From Chloroflexota bacterium (lineage in GTDB: Bacteria; Chloroflexota; UBA11872), in NCBI GenBank assembly GCA_026707285.1, contig JAPOXD010000023.1:1-64000 (forward strand): a stretch of DNA of 64,000 nt. The letters are read 5' to 3'. Shown here piece by piece: positions 62,634 to 64,000 of the stretch. The notes under the pieces are model-generated. The model was given only the letters and a program-made list of their open reading frames with translations. It had not been told where the DNA came from and made no database searches. Position numbers and translations under genes: made by a program. Each line of letters begins with the position of its first letter. Position 1 is the first letter of the stretch.

Positions 62634-63560
62634 CTAGCCCCTAAGCCGACGCCAACAGCCCGCCGCATAGCCCAGCATCTTGGCCGCATCGCCGACCACC
62701 CGCACGAGCGGAACCAGGGCCGGCGCGGCCGCACCGCCCCCGGGCGCCCCCCGCGCCCGAGCGATTGGGCGGCGCACGTAGCGATAGCCCAGGAAGGCGA
62801 GAAGCGCCATGCGGCCCCAGGATGGCCGCCGGGCCAGGGATAGACCCACGGCGTAGGCCGCGAAGCGCGCGGCGTGGCGTTTCCCGAGCATGCCGGCCCG
62901 TCCATCGCCCGACGCATAGTGAAAATACTGGCGGAAGAAGGCGGGCAGGCTCGAACGCGGTCGATTCCACACGTCGGCGCCTGGCGCGTGGACGAACCAA
63001 CCGCCCTCGGCCCAGATCCTCCGATCGAGCCACAGATCCTCGCCGTAGTCGAGCCATTCGGGAAAGCCGCCGACTTGATCGAACCACTGCCGTCGCAGCA
63101 GCACCGACCCACCGCTCGGGGGATAGTGCGCCGGATCGATCTCGTCCGCGAAGGGAAGTCCCACTGCGCCAATGGCCGTCTCCACGGTGCTGCCGGGCGC
63201 GGCCAGGATGTAGCCAAACGCCCCGGCGGCGAGCGGCGCTTCCTCCGCGGCATCCGCCAGCGCCCCAAGCCAATCCGGCGACCGGACGATTCCCGCATCG
63301 GTGAAGGCAACCAGGTCGGACGTCACCGAGCGCGCTGCCAGGTTTCGACCGGCGGCGATGTTGCTGCCGGGCGCTTCGATGACCTGGGCTCCCTCAATGC
63401 CAGCCAGGGACTCCCGCAGAATCTCGGCAGTTCCGTCGCTCGATCCACCGTCGACGACGACAAGCTCGTCCGGCTGCCGGCGCTGCAATCGCAGACTCTC
63501 CGCCAATGCTTGGGCGTCGCGGGCCTCATTGAGGACCGTCGCGCACACGGCCACCGTCAT
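62634..63560 (-). CDS. Glycosyltransferase family 2
   Basis: 308 residues. VAVCATVLNEARDAQALAES, VVVDGGSSDGTAEIL and LVAFTDAGIVRSPDW (DAG in place of DxD) are followed by GSVLLRRQWFDQVGGFPEWL and GEDLWLDRRIWAEGG. A hydrophobic and basic end (AFLGYRYVRRPIARARG) suggests membrane contact. Different from the next gene in sequence, so not a recent duplicate. ATG at 63560, 4 bases before the stop of the upstream gene. Confidence 0.9.
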   Translation of the reverse strand: MTVAVCATVLNEARDAQALAESLRLQRRQPDELVVVDGGSSDGTAEILRESLAGIEGAQVIEAPGSNIAAGRNLAARSVTSDLVAFTDAGIVRSPDWLGALADAAEEAPLAAGAFGYILAAPGSTVETAIGAVGLPFADEIDPAHYPPSGGSVLLRRQWFDQVGGFPEWLDYGEDLWLDRRIWAEGGWFVHAPGADVWNRPRSSLPAFFRQYFHYASGDGRAGMLGKRHAARFAAYAVGLSLARRPSWGRMALLAFLGYRYVRRPIARARGAPGGGAAAPALVPLVRVVGDAAKMLGYAAGCWRRLRG

Positions 63561-64000
63561 CCCCCGCCTCCATCGCGACCCGAATCTCGCAGGCCGCGGT
63601 AGACGTCCAGCAGAGCCTGGCCCACCACCGCCGGCGCATGGTGCTCGGTGACGTAGGCATGGCCGCTCCGCCCCATCTCGCACCGCCGCTCGTGGTCCTG
63701 CAGCAGATCGACGATGGCGTCGGCGAACGCCATGTCCGAGTCCGCCGCGGCAATGCCGTTGAGCGACCCATCTAGCCCCGCCAGCCCCGAGGCTTGAACC
63801 ACGACGGGGCGCGCCTGGGCGAGAGATTGCAGCACCTTCAGCGGCGCCCCCGACCCCACGGGCGCGGGCGAAGTGCTCAGCCAGGCCGCCCGCTGCTCCG
63901 CCTCGAAGTCATCAACCAACCCGCCCACGCTGCATCGCGCCGGGGCAATCGCGCGCAGGCCCAGCGACCCCGGACCCACCACTCGCAGCTCGGCCTCCGG
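63557..64000 (-). CDS. Glycosyltransferase family 4-like protein, C-terminal part
   Basis: Partial: the gene runs off the right edge. The visible 147 residues begin PEAELRVVGPGSLGLRAI, the typical start of the nucleotide-binding GT-B domain, and include VGSGAPLKVLQSLAQARPVV (the place of the E-x7-E motif, with the first Glu missing), and a C-terminal ARRCEMGRSG-like helix (here ERRCEMGRSGHAYVTEHHA). Its stop overlaps the next gene by 4 bases. Confidence 0.8.
   Translation of the reverse strand, partial: PEAELRVVGPGSLGLRAIAPARCSVGGLVDDFEAEQRAAWLSTSPAPVGSGAPLKVLQSLAQARPVVVQASGLAGLDGSLNGIAAADSDMAFADAIVDLLQDHERRCEMGRSGHAYVTEHHAPAVVGQALLDVYRGLRDSGRDGGGG

Overview
The window is GC-rich bacterial chromosome with tightly packed genes, many GTG or TTG starts and many 1-17 base overlaps. 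The most likely source is a member of the Chloroflexota, perhaps a marine or host-associated Dehalococcoidia/SAR202-like lineage. Reasons are the LL-diaminopimelate aminotransferase route, an acetogen-type MetF beside an FchA-type cyclohydrolase, a separate YabN-like MazG, a long beta-prime subunit with a coiled-coil insert, and dispersed palindromic intergenic repeats. This placement is inference: no rRNA gene is present to confirm it.

Layout. 1-11.9 kb: an SDR oxidoreductase; a sulfatase-fold hydrolase with Thr at the nucleophile position; a one-carbon operon on the minus strand (metF, fchA, a folD-like gene lacking the cyclohydrolase Lys); a plus-strand run of miaA, dapF, dapL, hflX and a ceramidase-like hydrolase; then a lone tyrosine recombinase with a strong promoter. 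11.9-13.4 kb: an HD-domain gene and a repeat-rich intergenic region with a 30-base AT-rich perfect palindrome. 13.4-24.4 kb: an enolase-superfamily dehydratase, an M23 peptidase coupled to a beta-propeller protein, gcvH-gcvPA-gcvPB, mazG, a SAM hydrolase, an M50 protease, a small HD protein and scpA-scpB.

24.4-53.6 kb: one continuous minus-strand transcription and translation superoperon of 40 genes, in the order rpoB-rpoC-rpsL-rpsG-fusA-tuf, the S10 block, the spc block, secY-adk-map-infA-rpmJ, the alpha block, then truA-rplM-rpsI. Several products differ from textbook forms: IF-1 has an N-terminal extension and an internal insert, S17 a long acidic tail, S12 an Arg at the classical streptomycin site, and EF-Tu an EF-1A-like switch II.

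53.6-64 kb, also minus strand: HIT protein, prmA, dnaJ, grpE, a Tat-exported lipoprotein with two NHL propellers, a polyprenyl sugar-phosphate transferase and three glycosyltransferases, the last cut by the window edge. This is the end of a surface-polysaccharide cluster leading into protein-quality-control genes.

No tRNA, rRNA, CRISPR array, insertion sequence or prophage was recognised. The most striking non-coding signals are a composite palindromic repeat family, the isolated palindrome at 12952-12981, and an over-represented TTGACATAA/TTTACATAA word confined to the first 22 kb.
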